Of a DNA stretch of 64,000 nucleotides, positions 41,651 through 52,216 are shown one piece after another (position 1 is the first letter of the stretch; each line of letters opens with the position of its first letter). Made by a program: the position numbers and the translations under genes. The stretch lies in NCBI RefSeq assembly GCF_001680005.1, contig NC_033567.1, positions 620,001 through 684,000 on the forward strand. The letters run 5' to 3'. The notes under the pieces are model-generated. The model ran no database searches and was not told the DNA's origin. It saw nothing but the letters and a program-made list of their open reading frames with translations. This stretch comes from Plasmodium coatneyi. Taxonomy: Eukaryota; Apicomplexa; Aconoidasida; Haemosporida; Plasmodiidae.

Positions 41651-42670
41651 AAAGGGGAACAAAATTTATGAGGTGTTATGCTCTTCCAAAAAAAGGTTAT
41701 GAGCGTTTATCTCCTCATTTTTAAATGTAGAAGCTTATGTCTGTAACTTATTTTCTTGTGTCAATTTTGTCGACGTATATGCTAATATTTCAACGTTGAA
41801 TTTTTTCGTACGGACGTATTTCTCTTTTTTTTTTTTTACTTCACGGGTAAATCCCCAGCAAGGGTTGTCACTACATGCACGTTGATATGTGGTCACAATT
41901 GTCCACGCACATGTGCCATATCTTTTAAGTAGAAGTTCAGATATGCATAAGAGGGAGAAGACCACATGAACAGATCTGTATAAATATATACATATCCACC
42001 TATGTGTGTAAACGTACATGTGTACAGTTATGCACATCTGTATACCCTTGAACTAATCGTTTTGCTGCATTATGAGCAACGGGCTTTGTAACCATGCACA
42101 CAGCGTCTTCTGTGCATGTGTTGTTCTGCCACGCAGACTCTCTTTTAGATTATATCTGATTACCAAATATGTGTAGTTTTAACTACGAAGACGTGGCACA
42201 AATGTACATTTAGCTTCTGTTTGGCTTCTACATTCGTTGACTCCCACATTTGTGAACAATATTCACGAACGTACACACTTGCATATGAGCGATTACCACT
42301 TGGAGGGAGTGGCACCAATGAGGGTGCAAGGGGGAAAATAAACGTGTTGTTTATCCCTACTGATACATGTCCTTCCCAAAGATGGTAATTTTATAATGTG
42401 AAGCAGCTGATCAAACTAGAAGTACCATAAAAACACAGCCTTAACGGACACCAAATTGGGAAAGCTCACTGGTACAGTGAAGTACGATCCCATTGGGTCC
42501 GTTTGGCCATCTACCAATTATAGTGTGAAGGAGAAAAGAATGACCTATTTTTTTTTGAAGACCAGATTGAAGTATCTCTTCCTATTTAACTACACACCGA
42601 AATCACCCATCAGAGTTGCGTTTAAGCATATAAATATTTAAAAAAGAAGAAAAAAAAACACAGAAGCAAC
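41651..42670. other. Intergenic region upstream of the 828-aa basic protein
   Basis: One kilobase with a T run (41827-41839) and no gene-like frame. It holds the promoter of the next gene; the 60 bases before its ATG are A-rich (AAAAAAGAAGAAAAAAAACA). Confidence 0.5.
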
Positions 42671-45157
42671 ATGAAGGGAAAAAAAGAGAAGAAAGGCCCA
42701 AGTGAAAATAAAGGCAGCCAAAAAAAGGTTCCAACAAATTTAAAAAGAAAAAAATGTCCAAGCAATGAACAGGAATATGAATCGAATAGCAAGCATGAAC
42801 AGAATAACGAGAATTACAAAATTAGCTCGCCAGAAGTGAATACCATGAGGAAGGGAAAAAAAAAGAAATTAACTGAAGAATCAGAAAAGAAAGAAGCCGA
42901 AAATGTTTTGTTTCCTTTAGACAATAAGGATGGCGGGCACCCATCTAATGGCGAATGCCCCTCCGTGAGTAACGTAGAAATGGGGAAGGTTAAGCCGGGG
43001 CAGAAGGTGAAGAGGGGGAAGCAGTCCATTAGTAGAGGTGAAGAAAAGAACGGTTATCCCAAAGAGGATGCCAATAAGAAGAATGGAAGTAAAAGGAAGA
43101 AGAAAGGGCGTATTGATGGTTCAGATTCGTCCTCAAAGCTTTTAACCAAAGGGAAAGAGGTTGCCATAGATCGGGAGGGAGCAAACGGGAGGACCAAACG
43201 GATGCTGAGAAAAATGGATAACCATGTTGCTCAGGAGGAGGGAAAAGAAGAAAAACAGAAGGAAGAGGAACATACACAGGCACAACAACAGAAACAACAG
43301 GAAAAGCTAATGATGAAAGAAATTAAAAATTACTACGGAATAGTGAAAGTAAGGAATCCAAACAGCCAAGTTGGGAAAGGATACCTTTCAACCCTCCAGA
43401 TCAAACTAAACACAAATGTAAAGGTTTCGGATACTTTCGCTATAGTCCAGTTGTCGTCCCCAGAGGATGCAGACATCACTTTGGTGTCTCCGCTTATGTG
43501 CGAAACCAGGAAGGGTCTGAAAGCGGAATGTGTAAAGGGCCGTCTGAAGGAGGTACCCCAATTAGATGGCCACTTTAAGCAGGTCCGCGAAAAATTGCCC
43601 CTCGAAATAATCGATAATTTAATTTTTAAAAATAAAACCCATGACTACGACAAGTGGGTACCAGATTGCCGCATCTTACTAGTGACCGGACTACCATTCG
43701 ATCAGAAGGAAGAAAACATTCTGAATACGCTAATTGACGTCTATTATAGGAGCCAAGATAGAGACCCTATATTGGATGTGTTGGGTATAGACAAATCTGA
43801 TTATTTGTTTGATTGTGAGAATTTATATGCAGCTGTGGAGGAGCATCCGAACAAGTACGAATTATTCGCAAACCATTTGGGCATTATCAAATTTGCTTTA
43901 CTTTTCGGAACAAAACCGAATGCAAGTATAAACATGATAGATCACACGCACCTGCTTATTAACCTCAATGAACTGTGTAGAGCTAATCGTTGTCCAGCGG
44001 GTTCTATTGGATCACTCTACTTTAAGAATGAACAGTGTGCCAGAAAATTTTGGAGGGTTTTTAAATTGTCTGATAATTATATGTATGAAAAATACGTTAG
44101 ATTATTCCCAGACAAAAATGAATTGAAAGTCTATATCGAGGGATCTGTATATTTCATAATGCCTGGTGCCCTCTTCGTGAACTTAAATTATGCGCAACTC
44201 AATTTGGTACTTAACAGTTTACAGCAAAAAAGATCAATTGTCTTCGAGAAAATTAATAATATTAAATTTAAATATCCCGACAAAACTATCTGGGATTTAA
44301 TCGCTGCTAATGTAACTTTGGATGGTGCGCTTGATGAGGGGGCCACTTCGCAGCAGGCCGTCGGGGAAAGAAGCCTAGACGCAAACGATCAGCTGAGAGG
44401 TACTTCTATCGGTCATTTTATTGACCGAATGGTGAGTGCCGCTAAGGGGAAAATCAACCAACATTCTCCAAATAGTATGAATGAACAGAAGGATGAAAAG
44501 GTGGTGAAAGATGTACTCGAAGATGTGCGTGAAGGCGAACGCAAATATGCGCATGATTACGATGATAGTAACTCATCTGGCTGGGCAACAGACCATATCC
44601 TTAACGAATGTGATTCGGAAAAGTCGCTTGATGAAAGTGACAGAGAGGAGATGGAAGATGAGGAGAACGCTTTCCACAACAAAATTCACTGCATCCCAAA
44701 TTTCCTCATGCGCATTTACAATACGCATATAAACAGGTACCTAATGGACAACGGGCTTTACCTGCTAGCATGTCCATACTTAGACGGGGAATCGGGAAAA
44801 AAAGTGGCGAACTTCTTAATAAAGTTTCACCTGCTAGATTGGACATTTAGCGAAACAGATGATGCATGCTACTTTTACCTTTTCAAATCCATAATAAGTG
44901 TTTTTGCAGTATCCAAAAAGATTTTTAAGGGAACTTATAATTATTTAGTCACCACACTCTTTTTGAAATTGCCCTTCGGATTAGTCCCGGCCGTTTATAT
45001 CCGCGTGAACCCCAGACTGCTAGGCAATATGGGGGACGGTCTCAACTTCACTCCGGCTAAAATGTTCGAGGAAGTGACGGAGGTGAGGGGTTTTGCAGAA
45101 AAGGCGAAGAATGACGAACACGCGCACACAGAAAATTCCGTCCTAACACCAGCTTAA
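42671..45157 (+). CDS. Conserved hypothetical 828-aa protein, basic N-terminus, RRM-like segment
   Basis: Single exon; not recognised. Residues 1-215 are extremely Lys/Glu-rich with KRKK and KKKGR clusters, typical of nuclear or nucleolar localisation. A folded part begins near 215 (YYGIVKVRNPNSQVGKGYLS). Around residue 332, CRILLVTGLPFDQKEENILN resembles the first strand (RNP2) and helix of an RRM, and IGSLYFKNEQCARKFWRVFK could be its later strand and helix, although the loop between is far longer than normal. A charged insert (about 555-665, EESDREEMEDEEN-like) separates a second folded block: NFLMRIYNTHINRYLMDNGL, then YLLACPYLDGE and YNYLVTTLFLKLPFGLVPAV. RNA binding or ribosome biogenesis is a reasonable guess, no more. 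Confidence 0.8.
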   Translation: MKGKKEKKGPSENKGSQKKVPTNLKRKKCPSNEQEYESNSKHEQNNENYKISSPEVNTMRKGKKKKLTEESEKKEAENVLFPLDNKDGGHPSNGECPSVSNVEMGKVKPGQKVKRGKQSISRGEEKNGYPKEDANKKNGSKRKKKGRIDGSDSSSKLLTKGKEVAIDREGANGRTKRMLRKMDNHVAQEEGKEEKQKEEEHTQAQQQKQQEKLMMKEIKNYYGIVKVRNPNSQVGKGYLSTLQIKLNTNVKVSDTFAIVQLSSPEDADITLVSPLMCETRKGLKAECVKGRLKEVPQLDGHFKQVREKLPLEIIDNLIFKNKTHDYDKWVPDCRILLVTGLPFDQKEENILNTLIDVYYRSQDRDPILDVLGIDKSDYLFDCENLYAAVEEHPNKYELFANHLGIIKFALLFGTKPNASINMIDHTHLLINLNELCRANRCPAGSIGSLYFKNEQCARKFWRVFKLSDNYMYEKYVRLFPDKNELKVYIEGSVYFIMPGALFVNLNYAQLNLVLNSLQQKRSIVFEKINNIKFKYPDKTIWDLIAANVTLDGALDEGATSQQAVGERSLDANDQLRGTSIGHFIDRMVSAAKGKINQHSPNSMNEQKDEKVVKDVLEDVREGERKYAHDYDDSNSSGWATDHILNECDSEKSLDESDREEMEDEENAFHNKIHCIPNFLMRIYNTHINRYLMDNGLYLLACPYLDGESGKKVANFLIKFHLLDWTFSETDDACYFYLFKSIISVFAVSKKIFKGTYNYLVTTLFLKLPFGLVPAVYIRVNPRLLGNMGDGLNFTPAKMFEEVTEVRGFAEKAKNDEHAHTENSVLTPA

Positions 45158-46500
45158 ATCCCAACGGGAAAAAATGCATCTAAAAAAAAGTAAAATAACG
45201 AGATAGCCAATTTGTTGGGAAAGCAAACTATGCAATCGATGCCCCATGGTATGGATTTAATCCCCGCAAAGGGTGCTGGGGGAGGGGTTGACATGCACGG
45301 TGAGGGAAGTTCACCCCTGTAGGATCATCCTCATGAGGATAGCTGCCTGAGCAGAAACCCTGGTGACAGAACAGCAGCAAAATTTACTGTCACAAAAATG
45401 CTAACCTCACAAATCTGATGAACTCCAGGGAAACATTTTAGAAGGACAAAAGAAAATCAACCACGTCACGCAGATGTACATAAATAATCCAAGTAAACAA
45501 GGCAGCTCCAAAGGTCTCAAACGGCAAGATGCATCGCAAATATGTTGCGTTCCGCTTTTTGTGTTTCACTTTTTGCGCCTCACTTTTTTTTTTTTTTTGT
45601 ATGCAAAAGGTAAACTGTGGGAGGGTGAGGGCCTCCATACAAATTATGCGCATTCGCCGTGGCACTTGATGAAGTCACCGTATTATATGGGTGATGCAGT
45701 GACCAGATAGGCGATGCTTGTCGTGCCCCACCAACCATAATTGAAATCCCCACGTTGAATGTGTTCTTCTGCAAATTTTATCACACATTTTTTTTTTTTT
45801 AAGTGCATTTTTTTTTCAATTTCATTTATTACTCTCTTTAACAGCCGCGTTTATTCTGTTCCCAGGTGGACAAAAAAAAAAAAAACATTTCATCGAATTT
45901 GGGCTGTTCCACCATTCCATGTGGTCATACATATACAAGTGTGTATATATATACGTACATGCGCAGATGGAGGATATGTCTCCCCACCTTGACGAGTGAG
46001 GAGCAAAAGGAATTTGCCCCCGCAGGGAAGCCCTTCCAAGGGGTGTGGTACCCAATTTTGCAGCTCAAACTGCCAAATTGAAAAGTGGACCAAGTGGATG
46101 AAGCGAACGGGTGAACCAATTTTGCACGTTTTTCAAATTCTACAAATTAGTTACAACACATGTCCACCACTATCCTCTACTTAGGGGCCTTTTCCTTTTT
46201 GACGCACTGCAAATACGGTTAAGTGGATTGTTCAAAATGTTTTGTCTCGCCTCCCATTTTTTCGCTTCTCCCAATGGAATGAAACGCAAACGGTTAAACG
46301 ATATCCTGTTAGGAGTTTTGGTAAGTTTCCAATGGGGGGACAGATGTGTAGGGCTGTTTTCTCCCACCAAATTGAGCACAAACAACAAAAAAAAAAAAAA
46401 AAGGAAAGGGGAATAGAAGAGAAGTGAGAGCAACGCAAGGGAAGAAGCCAATCAAATGGCATACGCAACATGCTGGGTATATAATGCAGAGTGGGCGGCC
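45158..46500. other. Convergent spacer, basic protein / EMC7
   Basis: A 1.34-kb tail-to-tail region with T runs (45586-45598, 45788-45800) and A runs (45872-45884, 46387-46402). Many short overlapping frames, none with recognisable content. Confidence 0.55.
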
Positions 46501-47097
46501 TCACTTGAGGGCCTCCACAAAGTTCGACTTGTATGCAGGAGGTTCGATGGTCTCCTCACTGGCAGACTCGGACATTTTCTGCATTTGTGGCAGCACACTC
46601 ATCAAAATTAAGAAGAAGAGGAAAATTAAAAAAATAGGACTCTTAAACAAATTAAATAAATAAAAATTCTTTTTGGGCATCAAAAAATCATACACATTTT
46701 TAGCCTCAAAAACAATGTTGGTAACCATCAAGTTGCTGTTTTCAAAAGGAGATATCTGCTCATATGCTTGGACAACGTAAACCTTGTCATTGTTTTTCGT
46801 GACGCTTTTTTTTACATTCACTTGGTACTTATTAAATTCAATGTATGGATGGTTAACAAACATGTTGTAGGTTCCTTCCTTTACGTTTGTAAAAATAAAT
46901 TTCCCATTTTTGTTTGGCTTCTTATATATATCTGAATCGAGGTACACGGTACAATCTGCCAAGACATTCACATTCGCTTTGATTGTGCCTTCTACGTAGT
47001 TGTTCTTCAATTCAATGGCAGGTCCTTTGCTTTCAGTTATCCCCATTAAGAGTAGGCAGCTGGTTATAGCCACCACAATGGCCCTCACTATGTTCAT
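46501..47097 (-). CDS. EMC7: ER membrane protein complex subunit 7 (EMC7)
   Basis: Subunit of the ER membrane protein complex, which inserts transmembrane segments into the ER membrane. Single exon of 198 aa. A signal peptide covers residues 1-~23 (MNIVRAIVVAITSCLLLMGI, then TESKG). Residues ~30-125 form the lumenal beta-sandwich of the EMC7 family, with VEGTIKANVNVLADCTVYLD, then GKFIFTNVKEGTYNMFVNHP and YIEFNKYQVNV, the usual order of this fold. The segment before the membrane (FEAKNVYDFLMPKKNFYLFN) matches the family's W-x-x-x-x-F-L-M-x-P motif. One TM span at ~153-170 precedes the cytoplasmic LPQMQKMSES tail start, also seen in other EMC7 proteins. Length is slightly below animal EMC7. 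No insert typical of Plasmodium is present. Confidence 0.9.
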   Translation of the reverse strand: MNIVRAIVVAITSCLLLMGITESKGPAIELKNNYVEGTIKANVNVLADCTVYLDSDIYKKPNKNGKFIFTNVKEGTYNMFVNHPYIEFNKYQVNVKKSVTKNNDKVYVVQAYEQISPFENSNLMVTNIVFEAKNVYDFLMPKKNFYLFNLFKSPIFLIFLFFLILMSVLPQMQKMSESASEETIEPPAYKSNFVEALK

Positions 47098-48377
47098 CTT
47101 GTTCGCTCGAGAATGTTACCACTGAAGGGGGGTGGTGCGGCACTTAAGAGGTAGCCCCTCGGCAGCTACTTCACATTAACAACTGCTTCTTCGTCACGCG
47201 TACATATATAATGCTTCTTTTCGTTGGTATTTCCGTTTGTAATTTTTCCTCCTTTGCTGTTCGAAATCGGCTCATATTCAACCTTGCGCCTTCTTCCTAT
47301 TTTAACCGTTTGCTGGTGACACGCAAAATAAAAAACGTTTATACATGGCCAGGAAAAAAATAGGTTGGGATGTTCCCCCGTTCCTGTTTGCGTTGCATAT
47401 GTGGTAACGAAGCAAAGGTAACAAACTGAAGCGACAGTTTGGGATATATGCTCACGCTGCGTTCTATTAAAAATTTTTTTCTTTTTTTAATGGGAACTCT
47501 TGCTACATACATGTATATAATAATATGCACCTCTCGAAACCCAAAAGGCTCATCTAAAATGGGAAGAAGTTCGTTTTTATTTTTTTTTCTTTCCACCGCG
47601 TATGCTTACATGAAGGGGAGTAGTACATACTATTTTAATTGTGCTGTTGATATGCCCCCCCCCCCACAGTGGTGTAGATATCTCCACATGGGTTTAGCGA
47701 GGAGGTAAATTCGTCATCCATAAGTGAGTGACCCGTGTGCGGTGTTGGGTACAAGTGCAAAAGGGATAAACTCTCATGAACGGTACGAAAAATTAACATC
47801 CTCTATCACCACGTTGGACTCCTCATGGGGGACATAAAATTATACCATCCATTCTTTAAAACAAGATCCTAATCGTTACACTCACCGGACTATGATTTCT
47901 CGTCGCCCCCCTTGCTCAATGTTCGTAACTATGCTGCACAAACCTGGGAGTGTGTTACCCAATTTTCACTAGGCTATTAGCACCCCTCCCTTTTTTTTTT
48001 CCCCTTTTTGGCGCAGAATGTGGTGCAACAATAACAGAACAGAATTTCCTACACTTGTTTTTTAGAACTTTTAATATAACGGAGAGTCGTTTCTATCCTT
48101 TTTTAAAAAGAATAAAAACATATGTGCAAATATATATTGCGCATGCACACAATATATCGTATCAATCGAATCCTCATTTTTTTATGAACATCAAAAAAAA
48201 AAAAAAAAAAAAAAAAGAGGGAATTACACAAAATGTTGGCACTTTAAAAAATTTACAGAGGGTGAATGAAATACTGCGGAGGACAAAAAATTGGTGACAA
48301 AAAAAAGGGAAAAAAAGCATATAATTCGTCTGGTCTGGTCTTTTTTTTCCTACCTCTTTGTGGGTGTGGGACTTATA
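47098..48377. other. Intergenic region between EMC7 and Rab5b
   Basis: Both neighbours are on the minus strand, so this 1.28-kb stretch is the EMC7 promoter and Rab5b 3' UTR. It has a C run (47658-47666), an A run (48193-48215) and T-rich blocks. No gene seen. Confidence 0.55.
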
Positions 48378-49834
48378 TTATGGGCCATTGTAATATAACA
48401 CTTCTTTGAATCTCAAATAAATGCGGCTTGCTGTGTATATAAAAGGGGCGAAAACAACATGGGTCACGACATAGAAAAGATGAGAGGCAAAATTGAAGGC
48501 AAACTCGAAATAACAATCACAAACGAATGCTACGGTGAGCACTTTATTTTGCAAAAGTGAAATGACGTGTTTACCTATTTTTTCAAAAAGGGTGTTAATA
48601 TTCTCACCGGTCTGCGAAAAAAAAAAAAAAAAAGAATGTAAAAAGAGATGAGAATAAGTATTTCCTCCACTCTTCATGAGAATATTTTTGGTCTTCGTTC
48701 TTCAGTTCGTTGTAATTCCCCTACTAGCACCACCTGGGCATTTGTGTACCGTCGGTGTTGCCGCACATTTTCGCATTTTACAGCATGTTGCTATGTTTTA
48801 ATTTATTTTTAAATTTTTACCTTGGCGGAGCATTCGATAAAGGACACATTTTCTTGTTCGCAGAACTTCATCACCATCTGCAAAGTATAGGGGAAAATAC
48901 AACGTCGGCGTTGTGTGTCGTAAAAAAAAAAAAAAATGCCAGCACAAAAAGGGAAACAACCAACCGACAGGGTGATAATTCACATGAACTGTGCATAACA
49001 TATGATCCATTTGCTTCGCCATTTTTATTTTTTTTTCATTTTTCTCACCTCCGAATTCAGCTTTTGCGGAAGGTCCTTTTTATTTGCGACCACCATGATG
49101 CAACAGTTTCTCGATCCATTCGACTTTATTTCATTAATCCAGTACTTGAGCGAGTTGAAAGATTCCACGTTGCTGCGTATATTTTGGGGGGTGAAACACA
49201 TGGTGCAAATGTGAACCAAAATGTTCCTCAAAGCATAAATCCGCATGTGTGAGGCGCACGCGGAGAAGCAAGCCATACGAACTTACTTCGAGTCATACAC
49301 GACTACCGCCCCGTAGGCATCGCGATAATACAGCGGCGCCATGGACCGAAATCGCTCCTGCCCTCCTGTATCCCAAATGTGCAGTTTCATAGTGACTCCT
49401 AAAGGGAAGTAAAATATATGTTCGATATATCCTACGGTATGTACATCTGCACATGCGCATTTTGCTATCGATGAGGGAAGAAAAAGGCACACTACAACAC
49501 AGGAGTGTATAGAACAATGCAATGAACAGCCTCTTACACACGAATGGGCACATATAAGGATATATATGTGATCACCCCCGCCCGTGAGTTCCTACTTACC
49601 ATTTTTAAGCTCAATGGTGTGGTGCAGAAAGGCAGCTCCTATTGTCACCTGGTGCTTATCGGAAAAACGACCGTGGCACAGGTATAGGGCGATACTAGAC
49701 TTCCCAACTCCACTGTCCCCTAATAAAACAATCTTCACTTTCGTATCGTTTTTTTTTTGCTGCTCCGATGCAGACGTCACAATGTTGATGTTTCTGGTCG
49801 AAGTTGGTCTTTGTGAACTTGATGTGCATCCCAT
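48378..49834 (-). CDS. RAB5B: Rab5b GTPase, N-myristoylated, five or six exons
   Basis: Endosomal Rab GTPase of the atypical Plasmodium Rab5b type. Exons are 49834-49600, 49398-49287, 49172-49049, 48877-48821 and 48611 onward, with phases 1, 2, 0, 0 and good GT-AG borders. Seen motifs: P-loop GDSGVGKS, switch II WDTGGQERF (most Rabs have DTAGQE), base-binding NKKD and ECSAK. The start MGCTSS offers Gly2 for myristoylation and Cys3 for palmitoylation, replacing C-terminal prenylation; no C-terminal Cys motif is present near the expected end. The 3' end is uncertain. Direct read-through of exon 5 reaches a stop at 48378 with an odd hydrophobic tail (253 aa). A splice after LLQNK (48543) to 48430 would give ~204 aa, nearer the usual Rab length, but its donor is weak. 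Known role: traffic to the plasma and food-vacuole membranes. Confidence 0.9.
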
Positions 49835-51739
49835 GCTTGAGCATACAAAACACGTATATGTACAAGTGGGGGAGTAATAGGATTGGGAGGAAGCCAAAGA
49901 GTAGGTGCTTATCTATGCGTATACTTATCCCTCTTGGCGCTAATGTCTACTCAATTTTAACTTCAATGTGCGTTTTTTTTTTTTTTTTACACTCTTTTGC
50001 ATATCCCTTTTATTTTTGTGTCATCAAGACGGTGCAAACTCACAACAAAATGGAACATTTCCTGATGAGGTACATAGCTACCTTTATGCCCCCGAAGAAC
50101 GAATAAATTGCTTTTTTATTCTATTCATAATTCAGTTATACGCCCATGCGCACAAAAACGGGTTTACTATGGGGTTAAGAGAGCGATCAAGCATACGCCT
50201 TTCACCGCATGCATAATAAGTTATACGCGCATTCGACTTGTATCTGTGGGCATTGCACAAATTGAGAATATGGACTTTTCCTGAAAAACACTTATGAGCG
50301 CATAATTTACCTTCCTCATTTTCACCCTCCTACGTTGAAATGACAATCTTTTGTGCTTTTCTTATATTTACTGTTTTATTTTTTCTCCTAGTCAAGTTAG
50401 GCAAAAAAAAAAAAAAAAAAAAAAAAAAATATGCATGCCGCTTTGCACGTTCTGGAGAAATATTTAAAAAAAAAAAAGAAAAATAGGAAACGCGGAGCTC
50501 CAGATTATGTGAAGTCCATAAAATGTATGCAATGATCCCCCCCTTACTGAATAAGCAACCTTTCTTTAATAAAAATAATTCTAGAAGCATTTAGCCGAAT
50601 TCGTTCGTGTTTCACACTGCATACATCACTGAACAGGACTCATCGCCATCTTACTGCCTAAGGCGCTCCACTCGCATGGGTGGTTAATTTACCCCACCCT
50701 GATCATACGACACACAACACGCGAACGGAAATGTATAAAGAAACCGTACTGGCAGAGATATTCCCCTACTCCTTCTTCGCAAAAGGGTGTTAAAGGGGAA
50801 CCCCTCCCCAAAAAAATTGAACAACGAAGTAACTCTTCCATTTTTAGTAGTCTAAAAGTTCATACCTTTTGTTCATGTGAAGAATTTCTCAAAAGCGAAA
50901 AAATAACAAACCTTATCACCTCTTTGGAATTAACTCTCACGTGCTTACACATATATATGCAACCCCTTTGAAACCCCTAGACATGAAATCTATTAGCGCA
51001 TTGAAAGAACAGGGCGAGCGGGGGTAAAAAAGAACATCCCCTTAGAAGTAATAATGTTCTTTGTGACCGACTTTGCACATAACAAATGATGTCATAAAGA
51101 CCAGTGAACTGCGCTCAAAGTGGATCATTCCGCCTGTCGACAACATTACGCACATGTAAAGGAATATACACACAATTTATCGCTTGCTAAAAGAAATGGC
51201 AAAAAATATAAATTCTTCATCATTTGTGTAAAGGTGGGGACTGTTTTTTTTTTTTTTTTTTTTTTGTTCCCCGTCTGCTTACACAAACGTGTTGGAACTA
51301 TTTCTATATTTTACTTGCCCCAATCATTGAGGTAACAACCTGTCTTTTTCCTTCACTTTGGCAAAATGAGAACTTTTTTTTTAAAACGAAAAGGTTTGGG
51401 TCTTTCTGTAACTTCACAGGGATAGGTAAAAATGCCAAGTAGGTCAACAGGTGAATTAAAAAAAAAGGGAAGAAAAAAATCATATCAAATGGGGAAGCAA
51501 AAAAAAAAAAAAGTAGGAGCATAAGCAAAACCTTCCTTTATTTCCTTCGTACGAGCAACATTCCCATTATATTGGAAAAAAAAAAAAAAAAAAAAGTTTT
51601 TTTACACATATGACCATATTTTCTTTTTCTTCACAAAACTACATTTTGTTGAAGATTGTGCAGCAGGGGGGGAGGATAAAGAGCCTGATAAAAAACGCTC
51701 TACACTACACTTCCTTTTAGCAATTTGGATGAAACAGAA
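49835..51739. other. Rab5b upstream region
   Basis: A 1.9-kb tandem spacer (minus-strand genes both sides). It contains A runs at 50403-50429, 51498-51511 and 51576-51595, and a T run at 51244-51265. Between 50590 and 51120 there is a homopolymer-free block with no open frame over 60 codons, which could hold a transcript leader or non-coding RNA. Nothing firm. Confidence 0.5.
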
Positions 51740-52216
51740 TTAATAGTCGTCGCTGTCTTCATCTTCCTCCTGGTTCTCTTGATTTTCATCATCATTTTCA
51801 GCGTAAAAGCTGTTTGAATCTGCGCGTTCATTTTCTTCGTCCTTTGGGTTATTTTCATTATTCTCGACGTTTTCTACATTGTCATCATTTTCGTTATTTT
51901 CATTATTTGCCTCTTCCAGCTCTCTTGCCTTTTCGGATTCTTCTACAACTCTTTGGGCAGCTTCCTTACTCTCAAATCCAACCCAGGCCCAGCCGTCATC
52001 ATTAGTTCCTGGTTCGTAAAAGTAAACTTGCATGGCTCCGTACTGCTCAAGGGAATTTTTAAACTGATCTATGGTCACGCCTGTTTTTATGTTTTTTATA
52101 AAAATTCTGGTGTCAGCTGCAGTTAGCGTGATGTCATGTTGAGCCTTGGTCAAGAAGGTGTTGATGGTGGAGGGTGTTTGGGGAGCCTGGACCCCGCAGA
52201 GGTGTGTAAAGGCCAT
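51740..52216 (-). CDS. Small RRM RNA-binding protein with acidic tail
   Basis: Single exon of 158 aa. Residues ~36-95 form one RRM: TRIFIKNIKTGVTIDQFKNS contains the RNP2-like IFIKNI, and GWAWVGFESKEAAQRVVEES the RNP1-like W-A-W-V-G-F. One aromatic in RNP1 is retained, so RNA binding is plausible. The tail (about 98-158) is almost entirely Asn/Glu/Asp with a repeated ENNENDDN-like pattern and ends EDEDSDDY, probably disordered. Start context AAAAATGGCC is favourable. Which RNA or complex it serves is unknown; an acidic RRM of this size could be nuclear. No introns are needed. Confidence 0.85.
   Translation of the reverse strand: MAFTHLCGVQAPQTPSTINTFLTKAQHDITLTAADTRIFIKNIKTGVTIDQFKNSLEQYGAMQVYFYEPGTNDDGWAWVGFESKEAAQRVVEESEKARELEEANNENNENDDNVENVENNENNPKDEENERADSNSFYAENDDENQENQEEDEDSDDY

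Noticed and set aside
48755..49252. 165-codon plus-strand frame antisense to Rab5b
   Set aside because: Spans two Rab5b exons and introns on the opposite strand; a shadow frame.
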